This document shows, piece after piece, positions 19,444-28,837 of a stretch of 64,000 nt of DNA. Position numbers and translations under genes: made by a program. Position 1 is the stretch's first letter. Each line of letters starts with the position of its first letter. The DNA lies in assembly GCF_003935895.2 (NCBI RefSeq), contig NZ_CP054058.1, positions 3,019,177-3,083,176 of the forward strand. The letters are read 5' to 3'. Under the pieces are notes generated by a model. That model was not told the origin of the DNA and did no database searches. It saw nothing but the letters and a program-made list of their open reading frames with translations. The DNA comes from Scandinavium goeteborgense. Its GTDB lineage: Bacteria; Pseudomonadota; Gammaproteobacteria; Enterobacterales; Enterobacteriaceae.

Positions 19444-20709
19444 ATGGCGCTTACCTTTACCCGTTCAACCCTGCCTGCCGATCACAAAGCGGCTATTCGT
19501 GAAATGAAAAAAGCACTGCGCGCGCAAATTGGCGACGTGCAGGCGGTCTTCGACCAACTCACCGCGCACATCGAAGCCCGCGTGGCTGAAATTGACGCCC
19601 TGAAAGCCGCCGGGAAACCGGTCTGGCCGGTAGTGGCCTATGACGATCTTGCCAGCGGAAAGGTGACTGAAGCCCAGCGCGAAGAAATCAAACGTCGCGG
19701 CTGCGCGGTGATCAAAGGGCAGTTCCCACGCGAGCAGGCGCTGGACTGGGATCGTTCGATGCTCGACTATCTCGACCGCAATCGTTTTGACGAGGTGTAC
19801 AAAGGACCGGGCGATAACTTCTTCGGCACGCTGACCGCGTCACGTCCGGAGATCTATCCGATCTACTGGTCACAGGCGCAAATGCAGGCGCGCCAGAGCA
19901 ATGAAATGGCTGCGGTTCAGTCTTTCCTTAATCGTCTGTGGTGTTTTGAAAGTGAAGGCAAACAGTGGTTCAACCCGGACGTGAGCGTCATTTATCCGGA
20001 CCGCATTCGCCGTCGCCCACCGGGAACCACATCGAAAGGTCTCGGCGCGCATACCGATTCCGGCGCTCTGGAACGCTGGCTGCTTCCTGCTTATCAGCAG
20101 GTATTCGCCAACGTCTTTAACGGCGATTTCACTAAATTCGACCCGTGGGATGCCGCGCACCGCACGGAAGTTGAAGAGTACACCGTCGAGAACACCACCA
20201 AGTGCTCTGTGTTCCGCACCTTCCAGGGCTGGACGGCGTTGTCAGAGATGATCCCGGATCAAGGGCTGCTGCACGTGGTGCCCATTCCGGAAGCGATGGC
20301 GTATGTTCTGCTGCGTCCGCTGCTGGACGATGTCCCGGACAATGAGCTGTGCGGCGTAGCCCCGGGCCGTGTGCTGCCGATTTCCGCGCAGTGGCACCCG
20401 TTGTTGATTAAAGCGCAGACCTCCATTCCGGCGCTGGAGCCGGGGGATTCCGTATGGTGGCATTGCGACGTCATCCACTCTGTGGCCCCTGTGACCGAGC
20501 AACAGGGCTGGGGCAACGTGATGTACATCCCGGCGGCGCCGATGTGCGATAAAAACCTGGCCTACGCGCAAAAGGTGAAAATCGCCCTGGAAAATGGCGC
20601 GTCGCCGGGCGACTTCCCCCGGGAAGATTATGAAGCCACGTGGGAAGACCGCTTTACCCTGGACGATCTGAACAATCACGGGAAACGTGCGTTGGGGATG
20701 GAGATTTAA
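19444..20709 (+). CDS. ybiU: YbiU, DUF1479 protein, probable Fe(II)/2-oxoglutarate-type oxygenase
   Basis: A 421-residue protein, identical in length to E. coli YbiU. It has a candidate iron site H203-T-D205 in G-L-G-A-H-T-D-S-G and a distal histidine (H345, or H340) in W-W-H-C-D-V-I-H-S-V, the H-x-D...H arrangement of cupin-fold 2-oxoglutarate oxygenases. The substrate is unknown. AGAGG precedes the start. Its stop overlaps by 4 bp the stop of the convergent LacI-type gene, the first gene not found at this place in E. coli. Confidence 0.9.
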   Translation: MALTFTRSTLPADHKAAIREMKKALRAQIGDVQAVFDQLTAHIEARVAEIDALKAAGKPVWPVVAYDDLASGKVTEAQREEIKRRGCAVIKGQFPREQALDWDRSMLDYLDRNRFDEVYKGPGDNFFGTLTASRPEIYPIYWSQAQMQARQSNEMAAVQSFLNRLWCFESEGKQWFNPDVSVIYPDRIRRRPPGTTSKGLGAHTDSGALERWLLPAYQQVFANVFNGDFTKFDPWDAAHRTEVEEYTVENTTKCSVFRTFQGWTALSEMIPDQGLLHVVPIPEAMAYVLLRPLLDDVPDNELCGVAPGRVLPISAQWHPLLIKAQTSIPALEPGDSVWWHCDVIHSVAPVTEQQGWGNVMYIPAAPMCDKNLAYAQKVKIALENGASPGDFPREDYEATWEDRFTLDDLNNHGKRALGMEI

Positions 20710-21779
20710 TCGTCGTACAACCCTTCTCGCTCCACGGCGGTACGTCGCGTTCCTGGACGTATCCGCCGCACCGATTCCCGCACCGCCAGAGTGCCGTGCA
20801 GCAGCAGCGATCCGCGCGGCGCTTCCGGGCGAATCAAACGCTGTTGCAGCATCTGCATCGCTTCGGTACCCAGTTCGTCGCGCGGCACATGAATCGCCGT
20901 CAGTGGAACGTCCTGGATCGCCGCCAGATTAAAGCCGTCGATACTCATCACCGAGACATCTTGCGGCACCCGCAACCCACGTTTTTGCAGCGCGCTGATC
21001 GTGCCTGCCGCCATAAAATCGCCGCCCACCAGGAACGCCGTCGGCAGCGGTTTGCCACCCTGCGCATCCAGCCAGGCACCGACTTTTTCCTCGGTTTCTT
21101 TGGCGCTGAAGCTCGGCACCGCAATCAAATCACGTGCATCCTGGAAACGTAAATTACCGTTCTTCCACGCTTCCCGAATGCCCACCAGCCGCAACTCCAT
21201 GGTATAGCGCCGCAGACACATAACATTCACCACCGCGCGGTGGCCCATGTCAAACAGGTAGCTCGCAGCAAACTGGCCGATCAGCCGGTGATCGGGCGCG
21301 ATCGATGGCAGGCGCATACGTTCATCACGGCAGTTGATCAGCACGCAGGGCTTGGCGAAATCCGCCGCCAGATCGTGAATATGCGGATCGTCGATACCGA
21401 GCAGGATCGCCGCCTGCGTTTCACCTTCGTTCATCCGCGCCAGAAACAGGTTGGCATCGCTGTCGTTTTCTTCCAGCGCGCAATACCGCAGGCGCACCTC
21501 GTGGGGCGACAGCGCCTTATTGATGCTCTGAATGACTCGGTAATAAAAGATATCGGAACGTTCATCGAAGGCGCGCTGCGGCGCAAACACAATCAAGCTG
21601 TTGAGCAGCATTCTTCCGGCTGCCATGCCTTCCATCACGCCCAGCTCGCGGGCGCAGCTCAACACTTTGTCTCGCGCCTTTTCGCTGGTATTGGCTTTGC
21701 CCGCCAGCACCCGGGAAACCGTGCTGGCCGACAGCCCGGTCCGCGTCGCGATTTCAGCGATTTTGAGCTTTTTATCCAT
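20706..21779 (-). CDS. LacI-family transcriptional regulator
   Basis: A 357-residue repressor. The N-terminal helix-turn-helix reads I-A-E-I-A-T-R-T-G-L-S-A-S-T-V-S-R-V-L-A-G, with the hinge region after residue 45, and a periplasmic-binding-protein-like sugar sensor follows. It starts at ATG 21779, 10 bases after GGAGGT; the frame extends upstream to 21797 without support. It is divergent from the MFS-GH31 pair across about 300 bp, so it most likely controls that pair and itself. The inducer is unknown, probably a mono- or disaccharide. It is absent between ybiU and ybiT in E. coli, so it belongs to an accessory insertion. Confidence 0.88.
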   Translation of the reverse strand: MDKKLKIAEIATRTGLSASTVSRVLAGKANTSEKARDKVLSCARELGVMEGMAAGRMLLNSLIVFAPQRAFDERSDIFYYRVIQSINKALSPHEVRLRYCALEENDSDANLFLARMNEGETQAAILLGIDDPHIHDLAADFAKPCVLINCRDERMRLPSIAPDHRLIGQFAASYLFDMGHRAVVNVMCLRRYTMELRLVGIREAWKNGNLRFQDARDLIAVPSFSAKETEEKVGAWLDAQGGKPLPTAFLVGGDFMAAGTISALQKRGLRVPQDVSVMSIDGFNLAAIQDVPLTAIHVPRDELGTEAMQMLQQRLIRPEAPRGSLLLHGTLAVRESVRRIRPGTRRTAVEREGLYDD

Positions 21780-21796
21780 TCTGTGATCTACCTCCA

Positions 21797-21811
21797 TTTT
21801 GCAAATGAAAG
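21797..21811. promoter_or_regulatory. Possible autoregulatory site at the LacI-type gene
   Basis: TTTGCAAATGAAAG combines a TTTGCAAA palindrome with the ATGAAAG half of the dyad seen before ybiU. It sits immediately upstream of the regulator's ribosome binding site. Weak evidence. Confidence 0.3.
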
Positions 21812-22082
21812 AATTTTCACGAGCATTTTTCCCGCTATTTAAAGGGGTAAAATGCGTTAAAAGGGAGTATATCCCTGGCTCATGAAAAAACTTGCATAAA
21901 ATGCTCTATTGCCGCTCATTTTTCTGCCATACCCTAAATTGGCCTGACAACTTCCATACTAGTTATCCGGAAGATTACCAAAAGAAAACCATTAGGTTTC
22001 AAGAAAATATAAAAGCGGTATGACAACTCTCACGCTGAGAGGGGTCATCATTCCCCCTACAAACCGTCTTGTTGAGAATTCT

Positions 22083-23384
22083 ATGAGCCAAGGTATTAAT
22101 AACGATCTAACGGCCAGCAAACCCCGCCGCGTAGTGAAGAATCTGCGCTGGTGGGTGTTGGTTCTTTTCCTTCTGGGCGTCACCGTTAACTACATTACGC
22201 GTAACTCTCTGGGCATCCTCGCGCCCGAGCTCGAAAAAGAACTCGGGATCAATAGCGCGCAATACTCTTATATTGTCGGCGCGTTCCAGCTCGCCTATAC
22301 GATTTTCCAGCCGCTGTGTGGCTGGCTGATTGACGTCATCGGCCTCAAACTCGGCTTTATGATTTGTGCGACGCTGTGGGCAATCGCCTGTATCGCCCAC
22401 GCCGGAGCCGGAAGCTGGCTGCATATGGCGGTGCTGCGCTTTGGGATGGGCGCGTCAGAAGCCGCGGCCACGCCCGCCAACGCCAAAACGATCGGCGAGT
22501 GGTTCCCGAAATCTGAACGCCCTGTCGCCGCCGGTTGGGCCGGCGTCGGCTTCTCCATCGGCGCGATGTTAGCCCCGCCTATTATCTACTTTGCTCACGC
22601 CTCTTTCGGCTGGCAGGGTGCGTTTATGTTTACCGGTTTTCTCGCCCTGTTGTGGGTCGCGTTGTGGTGGGCGTTCTACCACAATCCGGAACAACACCCG
22701 AATCTGAGCAAAGAGGAACTGGCATTCATTCAGCAGGACAATGAGCCACCGGCCGTTAGGCTGCCGTTCCTTAAAGCCCTGAGCAACATTAGCAAAAACA
22801 AACGCTTCTACGGCATCGCGATCCCGGCCTTTATGGCAGAACCCGCCTGGGCGGTGATGAGTTTTTGGGTGCCGCTGTATCTGGCAAAAACCTATGGCAT
22901 GGAACTCAAGCAAATTGCCCTCTTCGCCTGGCTGCCGTTCCTTGCCGCCGACCTCGGCAGCGTCGCCAGCGGCTATCTGACCAAACTGTATGTCCGCGTA
23001 TTCGGCTGTACCCGCGTCAATTCCGTGGTCGCCTCCTCCGTTTCCGGCGCGTTCCTGATGCTGTCGCTGGCGATGATGGCGTTCACCACCAATCCCTACG
23101 TGGCGATTGCCCTGATCTCCGTCGGCGGTTTCGGCCACCAGATCATCTCCTGCATGCTGAGCGCCCTGGTGGTGGAGTCATTCGACAAAGGCCAGATGGC
23201 GACGGTGAACGGCATGCGTGGCTCCGCCGCGTGGATCGCCAGCTTCGCCTTCTCGCTGATTATTGGGGTCACTGCCGACAAAATCGGCTTTAACCCGCTG
23301 TTTATCGCCATGGGCTTCTTCGACCTGATTGGCGCGGTATTCCTGGTGGCATTTATTGCTGAACGTCGCGCCAAGCGCGCTTGA
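22083..23384 (+). CDS. MFS transporter, anion:cation symporter (ExuT-like) family
   Basis: A 433-residue, 12-helix inner-membrane carrier. Helix 1 contains N-Y-I-T-R-N-S-L-G-I-L-A-P, and the following segment (Y-I-V-G-A-F-Q-L-A-Y-T) and P-x-x-G-W-L-I-D-V-I-G resemble the hexuronate transporter ExuT closely. G-A-S-E-A-A-A-T-P-A and E-W-F-P are family marks. It probably imports a sugar acid or acidic oligosaccharide with protons. I set the start at ATG 22083; the ribosome binding site is weak. It is followed 17 bp later by the GH31 gene, so the two form an operon under the divergent LacI regulator. Confidence 0.85.
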   Translation: MSQGINNDLTASKPRRVVKNLRWWVLVLFLLGVTVNYITRNSLGILAPELEKELGINSAQYSYIVGAFQLAYTIFQPLCGWLIDVIGLKLGFMICATLWAIACIAHAGAGSWLHMAVLRFGMGASEAAATPANAKTIGEWFPKSERPVAAGWAGVGFSIGAMLAPPIIYFAHASFGWQGAFMFTGFLALLWVALWWAFYHNPEQHPNLSKEELAFIQQDNEPPAVRLPFLKALSNISKNKRFYGIAIPAFMAEPAWAVMSFWVPLYLAKTYGMELKQIALFAWLPFLAADLGSVASGYLTKLYVRVFGCTRVNSVVASSVSGAFLMLSLAMMAFTTNPYVAIALISVGGFGHQIISCMLSALVVESFDKGQMATVNGMRGSAAWIASFAFSLIIGVTADKIGFNPLFIAMGFFDLIGAVFLVAFIAERRAKRA

Positions 23385-23401
23385 TAACAGGTTTGATTAT
23401 T

Positions 23402-25768
23402 ATGAAAACGCTTAAACACTGGACATTCGAAAAACAATCCGCCCATCACGTTGAGCTGCGGGTCGACGGGCAACACACATTGTGCCTGTACATGCTGGAA
23501 GAAAATCTGTTCCGCGTGCTGCTCAAACGCCAGGGCAAACTGGCCCTCGACAAAACCTGGAGCATTGCGCCTGACCAGGACGTGCCGTGGGAAGGCCGCT
23601 CGCGGGATGACATTTCCGGCTTCAGCCTGCCATCGTGGACGCTGGATAAACAGGCCGACAAACTGACCATCAGCACCGCACAGCTACGCGTCACGGTTCA
23701 TCAGCCGCTGTGGCTCGAGTGGCACTACCGCAATGAAGCGGGCGAGTGGCAGTATCTGACCGGCGACCGTCCGACCAGCGCGTATCTGGTGAACGCCCAC
23801 GGCGACGGCGTGGCCCACTATCTGAAACGTCAGAAAGACGAGCGCTTCTACGGCCTCGGCGAAAAAGCGGGTGATTTGCAGCGTACCGGCAAACGTTTTG
23901 AAATGCGTAATCTCGATGCGATGGGCTATAACGCCGCCAGCACCGACCCGCTGTACAAACATATTCCGTTCACCATCACCCGTCGGGATGATGTGAGCGT
24001 CGGCCTGTTCTACGACAACCTGAGCAGCAGCTGGCTTGATCTCGGTAACGAGCTCGATAACTACCACACCGCGTACCGCCGCTGGCAGGCCGAAGCGGGT
24101 GATATCGACTATTACCTGTTCACCGGCAAACGCGTGCTGGATATCACCAAAGCCTTCGTGCGCCTGACCGGGAAAACGCTGTTTGGCCCGAAATGGAGCC
24201 TGGGCTACAGCGGTTCGACCATGCATTACACCGATGCGCCGGATGCGCAAAACCAGCTGATGAACTTTATCCGCCTGTGCGATGAACACGCGATTCCGTG
24301 CGATTCCTTCCAGCTGTCGTCCGGCTATACCTCGATCAACGGCAAGCGCTACGTGTTCAACTGGAATTACGACAAAGTGCCACAGCCGAAAGTGATGAGT
24401 CAGGCGTTCCACGATGCAGGTCTGAAGCTGGCGGCCAACATCAAGCCGTGCCTGTTGCAGGATCACCCGCGCTATAACGAAGTGGCTGAAAAAGGGTTGT
24501 TCGTGCGTGATTCTGATGCCAATGCGCCAGAACGTTCGGTGTTCTGGGACGACGAAGGCTCCCACCTCGATTTCACCAACCCGGCGACCGTCGCCTGGTG
24601 GCAGGATGGCGTAACCCGCCAACTGCTGGAAATGGGCATCGACTCGACCTGGAACGATAATAACGAATACGAAGTGTGGGACGGCGAAGCACGCTGCCAC
24701 GGCTTTGGGAAAGAAATCGCCATCAAGCACGTGCGGCCAGTGATGCCGCTGCTGATGATGCGCGCCTCGATGGAAGCGCAGCAGCGCTTCGCGCCGGAAA
24801 AACGTCCATACCTGATTTCCCGTTCCGGCTGCGCCGGGATGCAGCGCTACGTGCAAACCTGGAGCGGCGACAACCGCACTAACTGGCAGACGTTGCGCTA
24901 CAACACCCGCATGGGCGTGGGTATGAGCCTGTCCGGCCTGTTTAACGTCGGTCACGATGTCGGTGGTTTCTCGGGCGATAAGCCTGACGCCGAGTTGTTC
25001 GTGCGCTGGGTGCAAAACGGCGTGATGCATCCGCGCTTTACCATTCACTCGTGGAATGACGATCAGACCGTCAACGAACCGTGGATGTATCCGGGCGTGA
25101 CTCCGGCAATCCGGGGCGCGATCGAATTGCGCTACCGTCTGCTGCCGTATCTCTACACCCTGCTGTGGCAGGCGCACGCCGACGACGAGCCGATGCTTCG
25201 CCCGACCTTCCTCGATCACGAGCATGACGCGCAGACCTTCGAAGAGTGCGATGACTTTATGCTGGGCCGCGACCTGCTGGTCGCCAGCGTTGTGGAACAG
25301 GGTCAGCGTCAGCGTACGCTTTGGCTGCCGGACAACGAAACCGGCTGGTACGATTTCTACACCGGAGAGTGGTTCTCCGGCGGTCAACAGATTACCGTCG
25401 ATGCGCCGCTGGAAAAACTGCCGCTGCTGGTACGTGCGGGTGCCGGTTTACCGCTGAGCGATCGCATTAAGCACGTCAACCCCGAAACCGACACCCATCG
25501 TGAACTGAACCTGTTACCGCTGAAAGGTGTGGGCCGTGACCACGGAATGCTGTTTGAAGATGACGGCGAAACCTGGGGCTACAAAGAGGGCAACGCGCTG
25601 TGGCTGGAGTGGGACATGGAGTGCTCGGCCAGCACCATCAATCTGACGTTCAACCCGCGCGGGGATTTCCGCCCGGCCTGGAAAGCCTTGCTGGTGACGT
25701 TACCTGCTGGCGAAAAACGTCAGTTGCTGATTAACGGGGAAGCCGCCAGCGAGTGGCGTCTGATGTAA
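23402..25768 (+). CDS. Glycoside hydrolase family 31 enzyme (alpha-glucosidase/alpha-xylosidase-like)
   Basis: A 788-residue cytoplasmic enzyme (no signal peptide). It has an N-terminal beta-sandwich, a (beta/alpha)8 barrel and C-terminal beta domains, as in E. coli YicI (772). The nucleophile is D419 in S-T-W-N-D-N-N-E-Y-E and the acid/base is D490 in W-S-G-D-N-R-T-N-W; the 71-residue spacing fits the family. The nucleophile motif W-N-D-N-N-E differs from the more common W-x-D-M-N-E. It should release the non-reducing alpha-linked sugar from an imported oligosaccharide. Which sugar cannot be read from the sequence. Confidence 0.88.
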   Translation: MKTLKHWTFEKQSAHHVELRVDGQHTLCLYMLEENLFRVLLKRQGKLALDKTWSIAPDQDVPWEGRSRDDISGFSLPSWTLDKQADKLTISTAQLRVTVHQPLWLEWHYRNEAGEWQYLTGDRPTSAYLVNAHGDGVAHYLKRQKDERFYGLGEKAGDLQRTGKRFEMRNLDAMGYNAASTDPLYKHIPFTITRRDDVSVGLFYDNLSSSWLDLGNELDNYHTAYRRWQAEAGDIDYYLFTGKRVLDITKAFVRLTGKTLFGPKWSLGYSGSTMHYTDAPDAQNQLMNFIRLCDEHAIPCDSFQLSSGYTSINGKRYVFNWNYDKVPQPKVMSQAFHDAGLKLAANIKPCLLQDHPRYNEVAEKGLFVRDSDANAPERSVFWDDEGSHLDFTNPATVAWWQDGVTRQLLEMGIDSTWNDNNEYEVWDGEARCHGFGKEIAIKHVRPVMPLLMMRASMEAQQRFAPEKRPYLISRSGCAGMQRYVQTWSGDNRTNWQTLRYNTRMGVGMSLSGLFNVGHDVGGFSGDKPDAELFVRWVQNGVMHPRFTIHSWNDDQTVNEPWMYPGVTPAIRGAIELRYRLLPYLYTLLWQAHADDEPMLRPTFLDHEHDAQTFEECDDFMLGRDLLVASVVEQGQRQRTLWLPDNETGWYDFYTGEWFSGGQQITVDAPLEKLPLLVRAGAGLPLSDRIKHVNPETDTHRELNLLPLKGVGRDHGMLFEDDGETWGYKEGNALWLEWDMECSASTINLTFNPRGDFRPAWKALLVTLPAGEKRQLLINGEAASEWRLM

Positions 25769-25795
25769 GCGTTGCGAGGACGTTAAGGAGAAAAT

Positions 25796-25820
25796 ACCCC
25801 GGCGACTGGCGCGCCGGGGT
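25796..25820. terminator. Terminator between GH31 gene and ybiT
   Basis: A perfect 9-bp stem ACCCCGGCG / CGCCGGGGT lies between the two convergent stops and has A-rich sequence on its left, so it can act on the minus strand as well. Confidence 0.75.
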
Positions 25821-25829
25821 GACAGACGC

Positions 25830-27425
25830 TTAGTCGTCGATACCTTTGCTGCGCAGGTAATCTTCGTAGTTGCCGCTGAAATCAATCACACGCTCTGGTG
25901 TAATTTCGATAACGCGGGTCGCCAGTGAAGAGACGAACTCACGGTCATGGGAAACGAAAATCAGGGTGCCCTGATACATTTCCAGCGCCATGTTCAGCGA
26001 TTCGATGGATTCCATATCCAGGTGGTTGGTAGGTTCATCCATCACCAGAATATTGGGTTTTTCCATCATCAGCTTACCGAACAGCATACGACCTTTCTCA
26101 CCACCGGAGAGCACTTTCGCCGGCTTTTTGATGTCGTCCTGGCTGAACAGCAAACGGCCGAGGAAGCTGCGCACAACCTGCTCGTCGTCGCCTTCCTGCT
26201 TCCACTGGCTCATCCAGTCGAACACGCTGAGATCGTTTTCGAACTCGTATTCGTGATCCTGGGCGTAGTAACCAATTTTGGCGTTTTCAGACCACTTCAC
26301 GGTACCGCTTTCCGGCGTTAAATCACCGACCAGGGTTTTCAGCAGGGTAGATTTACCCACGCCGTTAGTCCCGAGGATTGCCAGCTTCTCACCGACTTCC
26401 ATCAGCAGTTTGACGTTTTTGAACAGCGGGCCGTTATCGAAGCCTTTGGTCAGGTTTTCCACTTCCAGTGCGTTACGGAACAGTTTCTTGTCCTGCTCGA
26501 AGCGCATGAACGGGTTTTGACGGCTGGATGCTTTCACTTCGTCCAGTTTGATTTTATCAATCTGGCGGGCGCGAGACGTTGCCTGACGAGATTTGGAGGC
26601 GTTAGCACTGAAGCGGCTGACGAAGGATTGCAGGTCAGCAATCTGTGCCTTTTTCTTGGCGTTGTCAGACAGCAGACGCTCACGCGCCTGGGTGGCCGCC
26701 GTCATGTACTCATCGTAGTTGCCCGAGTAAACGCGCAGCTCGCCGTAGTCCAGATCCGCCATGTGCGTACACACCATGTTCAGGAAGTGACGGTCGTGCG
26801 AGATGATGATCATGGTGCTGTTGCGCTCATTGAGCACGCTTTCCAGCCAGCGAATGGTGTCGATGTCCAGGTTGTTCGTCGGTTCATCGAGCAGCAGAAT
26901 GTCTGGGTTTGCAAACAGCGCCTGCGCCAGTAACACACGCAGCTTCCAGCCTGGTGCAACTTCGCTCATTGGGCCGTAATGCTGTTCCAGTGGAATGCCA
27001 ACGCCGAGAAGCAGTTCACCGGCACGGGATTCAGCGGTGTAGCCATCCATTTCACCGTAGGTGACTTCGAGGTCTGCCACTTTATAACCGTCTTCTTCGG
27101 TCATTTCAGCGAGGCCGTAAATACGATCGCGTTCCTGCTTCACTTCCCACAGTTCAGCGTGACCCATAATAACGGTATCAAGCACGGTGAACTCTTCGAA
27201 GGCGAACTGATCCTGACGCAGCTTACCGATGCGTTCGTTCGGATCGAGCGAAACGTTGCCGAGGGTCGGATCTAAGTCGCCCCCCAAAATTTTCATGAAG
27301 GTGGATTTACCGCTTCCGTTAGCGCCAATCAGGCCGTAACGGTTGCCGCCGCCAAATTTGACGGAGATGTTTTCAAATAGCGGCTTACTGCCGAACTGCA
27401 TGGTGACGTTGCTGGTAACTAACAC
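25830..27425 (-). CDS. ybiT: YbiT, ABC-F family ribosome-associated ATPase
   Basis: A 531-residue protein (E. coli 530) with two ABC domains and no membrane part. Walker A motifs are G-A-N-G-S-G-K-S and G-T-N-G-V-G-K-S. Walker B regions are [11 protein letters not shown] and [11 protein letters not shown], whose -N-x-L-D ending is typical of ABC-F proteins. The second signature is L-S-G-G-E-K-G-R. Between them is the basic helical P-site tRNA-interaction linker (about residues 240-300). ABC-F proteins bind the ribosomal E site and rescue stalled translation; the YbiT-specific task is still unclear. Confidence 0.95.
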   Translation of the reverse strand: MLVTSNVTMQFGSKPLFENISVKFGGGNRYGLIGANGSGKSTFMKILGGDLDPTLGNVSLDPNERIGKLRQDQFAFEEFTVLDTVIMGHAELWEVKQERDRIYGLAEMTEEDGYKVADLEVTYGEMDGYTAESRAGELLLGVGIPLEQHYGPMSEVAPGWKLRVLLAQALFANPDILLLDEPTNNLDIDTIRWLESVLNERNSTMIIISHDRHFLNMVCTHMADLDYGELRVYSGNYDEYMTAATQARERLLSDNAKKKAQIADLQSFVSRFSANASKSRQATSRARQIDKIKLDEVKASSRQNPFMRFEQDKKLFRNALEVENLTKGFDNGPLFKNVKLLMEVGEKLAILGTNGVGKSTLLKTLVGDLTPESGTVKWSENAKIGYYAQDHEYEFENDLSVFDWMSQWKQEGDDEQVVRSFLGRLLFSQDDIKKPAKVLSGGEKGRMLFGKLMMEKPNILVMDEPTNHLDMESIESLNMALEMYQGTLIFVSHDREFVSSLATRVIEITPERVIDFSGNYEDYLRSKGIDD

Positions 27426-27653
27426 GGGCGTATCCTAAAAGATGTGACTAACGGCCTATTTTGCCACAATTGGGAATAAAAATCGCCCTGCTCGTGCAGA
27501 CTCTGAACTGTCAGCATGAAGCCAGACGGTGAAAAAAATGTGATTTCGTCCACATCTGATTTCCCTGCGGCGTGGAATGCACATATAATGCGCTCCCATT
27601 ACGGGTTCCATTTCTCTAACAACAGCCTGCGCGGCACCGATACTTCGAATAAA

Positions 27654-28574
27654 ATGAAAATGAAAATATCTACGCTTTTCGCGGCAGCTCTTGCCGTTAT
27701 GGGCTTTTGCAATACTGCATCTGCTGTGACCTACCCTCTTCCAACTGATGGTAGCCGTCTGATTGGTCAGAACCAGGTCATCACAATCCCTGATGAGAAC
27801 AAGCAGCCGCTCGAGTATTTCGCTGCGCAGTATCAGATGGGTCTATCCAACATGACCGAAGCTAACCCGGGTATCGACGTGTATCTGCCGAAAGGCGGTA
27901 GCGTGTTGAATATTCCACAGCAGCTGATCCTGCCAGACACCCCACATGAAGGCATCGTTATCAACAGTGCGGAAATGCGCCTGTATTACTACCCGGCGGG
28001 TACCAATACAGTGATCGTTCTGCCAATCGGTATCGGTCAGTTGGGTAAAGATACGCCGATCAACTGGGTCACTAAAGTTGAACGTAAGAAAGCGGGCCCA
28101 ACCTGGACGCCGACTGCAAAAATGCATGCTGAATACGCTGAAGCCGGTAACCCGCTGCCAGCCGTAGTGCCTGCGGGCCCGGACAACCCTATGGGTCTGT
28201 ACGCGCTGTATATCGGCCGTCTGTACGCTATTCACGGGACTAACGCTAACTTCGGTATCGGCCTGCGCGTGAGCCACGGCTGTGTGCGTCTGCGTAACGA
28301 AGACATCAAATTCCTGTTCCAGAACGTGCCAGTCGGTACGCGCGTCCAGTTTATTGATGAGCCGGTTAAAGCGACCACTGAGCCAGACGGCAGCCGCTAC
28401 ATTGAGGTTCACAACCCGCTTTCAACCACCGATGCACAGTTTAACGGCGGTGAAGTCGTGCCAATTAGCCTGAACAAATCTGTTCAGACGGTAACGGGCC
28501 AGGCGGATGTAGATACCAAAGTGGTAGACCAGGCCGTACAGGATCGTTCTGGGATGCCAGTTCGTCTGAACTAA
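27654..28574 (+). CDS. ldtB: LdtB (YbiS), L,D-transpeptidase linking Braun lipoprotein to peptidoglycan
   Basis: A 306-residue periplasmic enzyme, identical in length to E. coli LdtB. The signal peptide ends in NTASA-VT. A LysM-like N-terminal domain precedes the YkuD catalytic domain, whose nucleophile is C210 in [11 protein letters not shown], with H-G-T-N upstream. It attaches the C-terminal lysine of Lpp to diaminopimelate. I chose ATG 27654, which gives the correct signal peptide; a longer frame opens at 27516. The terminator at 28588 marks the end of the transcript. Confidence 0.95.
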   Translation: MKMKISTLFAAALAVMGFCNTASAVTYPLPTDGSRLIGQNQVITIPDENKQPLEYFAAQYQMGLSNMTEANPGIDVYLPKGGSVLNIPQQLILPDTPHEGIVINSAEMRLYYYPAGTNTVIVLPIGIGQLGKDTPINWVTKVERKKAGPTWTPTAKMHAEYAEAGNPLPAVVPAGPDNPMGLYALYIGRLYAIHGTNANFGIGLRVSHGCVRLRNEDIKFLFQNVPVGTRVQFIDEPVKATTEPDGSRYIEVHNPLSTTDAQFNGGEVVPISLNKSVQTVTGQADVDTKVVDQAVQDRSGMPVRLN

Positions 28575-28587
28575 AAGCATCCTCTTT

Positions 28588-28623
28588 AAGAAATTACCCT
28601 AGTGAATTCTGGGGTAATTTCTT
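28588..28623 (+). terminator. Strong terminator of ldtB
   Basis: A perfect 12-bp inverted repeat AAGAAATTACCC / GGGTAATTTCTT lies 13 bp after the stop. Confidence 0.85.
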
Positions 28624-28837
28624 GCGTAATAGCACAAAAAGCAACCTGCATTGACTCTCTTCCCTACGCCTAATTACCTCTAACTATTTCTACACAATCG
28701 CAAAAGCGTGCTGCTCAAGCATTACCCAATAGCACTGATTACGAGTTACAAATATCAAGATGGGTGATACTATCCCATAGCCTGTAGCAATAGGTAAATC
28801 TGGGATAATGATTATCCCCAGGTTTTATTATTGGGTT

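Noticed and set aside
23684-25387. 567-codon open frame antisense to the GH31 gene
   Set aside because: Shadow frame; the sense strand has an intact GH31 active site and full-length match.
27516-27653. N-terminal extension of ldtB
   Set aside because: It would bury the signal peptide 46 residues inside the protein; ATG 27654 matches the known start.
28772-28790. Second small hairpin TGGG...CCCA upstream of the glycosyltransferase as a riboswitch
   Set aside because: Too short, and no known aptamer core could be recognised.
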